This document shows, in pieces, positions 60,690 through 62,833 of a stretch of DNA of 62,833 nt. Position 1 is the first letter of the stretch; each line of letters starts with the position of its first letter. Under the pieces are notes generated by a model. It was not told the origin of the DNA. It searched no databases and saw only the letters and a program-made list of their open reading frames with translations. The DNA is from Branchiostoma floridae (taxonomy: Eukaryota > Chordata > Leptocardii > Amphioxiformes > Branchiostomatidae): NCBI RefSeq assembly GCF_000003815.2, contig NC_049990.1, positions 20,662,015 to 20,724,847 of the forward strand, written 5' to 3'. Position numbers and translations under genes: made by a program.

Positions 60690-61785
60690 CCTGACTAGGC
60701 ACCGGTTTGGGAATATGACCCAGCTATAACATAGTTCTGTCCATCATACTATATTCAGTAAAGTGTTCCGATATCAAAAAGGGCATGTTCAGACTTGCGA
60801 TAACCCTAAAGAGAAGAGTGAAACGGTTGCACAATAGAGAAGTGATAAATATTCCTGTAACATTGAAGATCGTTGACTTTCTTCAAACTGCCCGGCCAGG
60901 CACCGGTGTAGAAATTTGACCCTCACAGAATTTTGCGTTTCCAGTAAAGTGTTCCGATATCAAAAAGCGCATGTCCAGATTTGAGATAAGCTTAGAGAGA
61001 AGAGTGAAACAGTTACACAATGGAGAAGTGATAAATATTCCTGTTATATTGAATATCGTTCCTCCTTTCAACTGCAAACTGTAGCAATTTGACCCTTACA
61101 GAATTTTGCATATCCAGTTAAGTGTTCTGATATCAAAAACGGCATGTTCAGACTTTAGATAAGCTTAGAGAGAAGAGTGAAACGGTTACACAATGGAGAA
61201 GTGATAAATATTCCTGTAACGTTGAAGATCGTTGTCCCTTCAAACTGCCCGGGCAGGCACCGGTGTAGAAATTTGACCCTCACAGAATTTTGCGTATCCG
61301 TTAAAAGTGTTCAGATATCAAAAAGGGCATGTTCAGACTTTAGATAAGCTTAAAGGGAAGAGTGAAACGGTTACACAATGGAGAAGTGATAAAAATTCCT
61401 GTAACGTTGAAGATCGTTGTTCCTTCAAACTGCCCGGGCAGGAACCGGTGTAGGAATTTGACCCTCACAGAATTTTGCGTATCCGTTAAAAGTGTTCAGA
61501 TATCAAAAAGGGCATGTCCAGACTTGAGATAAGCCTAAAGCGAAGAGTGAACTGTTACACAATGGAGAAGTGATAAATATTCCTGTAACATTGAAGATCG
61601 TTGTTCCTTCAAACAGCCCGGCCAGGCACCGAGTAGAAATTTGACCCTTACAGAATTTTGCATATCCAGTAAAGTGTTCCGATATCAAAAAGGGCATGTT
61701 CAGACTTGAGATAAGCCTAAAGGGAAGAGTGAAACGGTTACACAATGGAGAAGTGATAAATATTCCTGTAACGTTGAAGATCCCT
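60690..61785. repeat. Tandem array, 170-188-bp units (6 units)
   Basis: ATATCAAAAAGGGCATGTTC recurs near 60,770, 60,958, 61,128, 61,314, 61,499 and 61,681, with CTGCCCGGGCAGGCACCGGT, AATTTGACCCTCACAGAATT and TACACAATGGAGAAGTGATA. The second word has a palindromic centre (CCCGGG). Confidence 0.92.
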
Positions 61786-61923
61786 CCTCAGTTGAAGGTG
61801 CCCTTCCCTGAAGGACAGCATTAGGTTTTACAAGCAGCCAAAGTCAAATCGATAGCAAGGATCATTCCGCCTGAGTCTCACATTGTGATACTTGGCTGGC
61901 TAGTCCACAAAAATCAACTCAAG

Positions 61924-62276
61924 CAGGGCTCGAAATACTTGTTTCTGCATACCTGCACTGGTGCAGGTACATGTAGCATTAAATTATCTACACCAGACAA
62001 CTTTTAGTTTTACCTGCACCAGTCTGAATTTAGGAAGTATGCATCATACTAAAATTGTTTTAGGAACCATTGCTATTTTTTCTTTTATACTTTATAGGCT
62101 GTAGCAGTCAATGCAGCAAATAACAATCCACAAACACCTACATCATAGGACACTTTTGTATAAAACCCAGTACATGGACCAGTGCAGGTTAGATGCATTT
62201 AGACACCAGAAATACCTGCACAGATCCAATTCTTCCTGCACTAACCTGCATTATGCAGATGGTATTTAGGGCCCTG
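61924..62276. mobile_element. Family B element, complete, 5-bp duplication TCAAG
   Basis: It is 353 bp long, from CAGGGCTCGAAATAC to GGGCCCTG, with TCAAG at both borders (61,919-61,923 and 62,277-62,281). Same orientation as the copy at 10,870. Confidence 0.9.
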
Positions 62277-62281
62277 TCAAG

Positions 62282-62833
62282 ACAGTGTAATAAAAGACTC
62301 AGCTTCACTTTTATTCTATCAGTGATCAATTTGATTGTGATAAGATGAATTGTGTAATATAGTACTCAAATCAGTACCTCGTAATGAAATGATATAGTAA
62401 AGAGTTTTGATTATTGGAGGGTTAGAAAGACACACTTGACGAGAGAAAAGTTTCTTCGATAAAGATTGAATCGATTGGTGCAACTGATTAGATGTAAGGT
62501 TACTATGACACATGAGAACATAAACATACAGCTTAGATGGTCATGAAGAGTATGAATATAGAGTATGAATATAGAATACAATATGAAGTATTCCGCATCA
62601 CCCGAGGTACCAACCTGACTGTGGGTAGGAATGTAAGACAGCCGGAGGATGATACGACCATCGGGAAGACTGGGACTGAGGGTAATATGGAATACACCAT
62701 GTTGTATTCTATTTATGTCCTGCACCCCCTAGAAAAACATGTTTCAATGCAAAATGTGCCAGTAGCTCAGGCTTTTAGCCAGGCATGCGTCAACGCGTCA
62801 TCTGACGCCCTTTTCTTAGAATAACAAGAAATT
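62282..62833. other. Nothing recognised at window end
   Basis: A+T-rich DNA with a small duplication (AGAGTATGAATATAGA, 62,547-62,580). The frame at 62,537-62,824 has no recognisable family. Confidence 0.4.

Overview
The window is animal nuclear DNA, very probably from an amphioxus (Branchiostoma) or another invertebrate deuterostome. It is A+T-rich and almost free of long ORFs. It carries GT-AG introns, many small inverted-repeat DNA transposons and several tandem arrays, and six N gaps, five of them exactly 100 bases. The lancelet assignment is an inference from the repeat content and from the close match of three exons to the animal gene CASK; it was not tested by a search.

Two genes can be supported. 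(1) On the minus strand at 6,916-9,194 is a two-exon gene of 574 codons for a tyrosine recombinase of the Crypton/DUF3504 type (relatives of KIAA1958, ZMYM and QRICH1). All catalytic positions appear present, and the C-terminal tail is built of tandem 22-23-residue repeats. The last coding unit plus its 3' flank has itself been amplified into a noncoding array at 5,493-6,990. (2) On the plus strand are three exons of CASK, the MAGUK scaffold with a CaM-kinase-like (pseudo)kinase domain: 25,718-25,830, 56,193-56,298 and 54,002-54,079. Their reading phases join perfectly in protein order, but the last two lie in the wrong genomic order. The simplest explanation is a misplaced contig: the piece 53,985-54,927 fits into the gap at 56,851-56,950, where it would restore exon order and also reunite two halves of one 18-bp minisatellite. 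The first CASK exon and everything after the third visible exon were not found. If the first exon lies upstream, the recombinase gene sits in CASK intron 1, antisense to it.

The rest is intronic or intergenic DNA packed with repeats. Recognisable families are: (A) a fold-back MITE of about 200-220 bp with at least 14 full or partial copies; (B) and (C) two sister families of about 320-350 bp with termini CAGGGCTCGAAATAC and 5-bp target duplications; (D) a tandem array of miniature B-like elements; (E) a MITE of about 210 bp with TACTGTAAATGC ends; (P) two copies of a 480-bp pogo/Tigger-like element with TA duplications; (H) hAT-like elements, one with a perfect 8-bp duplication; and a 1.6-kb PIF/Harbinger-like element with a TTA duplication. 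Tandem arrays lie near 3.96-4.8, 5.5-7.4, 10.7-12.0, 30.7-31.5, 41.6-43.0, 50.1-51.95, 54.1-54.9, 56.6-57.3 and 60.7-61.8 kb. Two transposons landed inside tandem arrays, so neighbouring units preserve the empty target sites.

Nothing in the window looks like a virus, operon, CRISPR array or prokaryotic system. Stretches where nothing could be recognised are listed as such.
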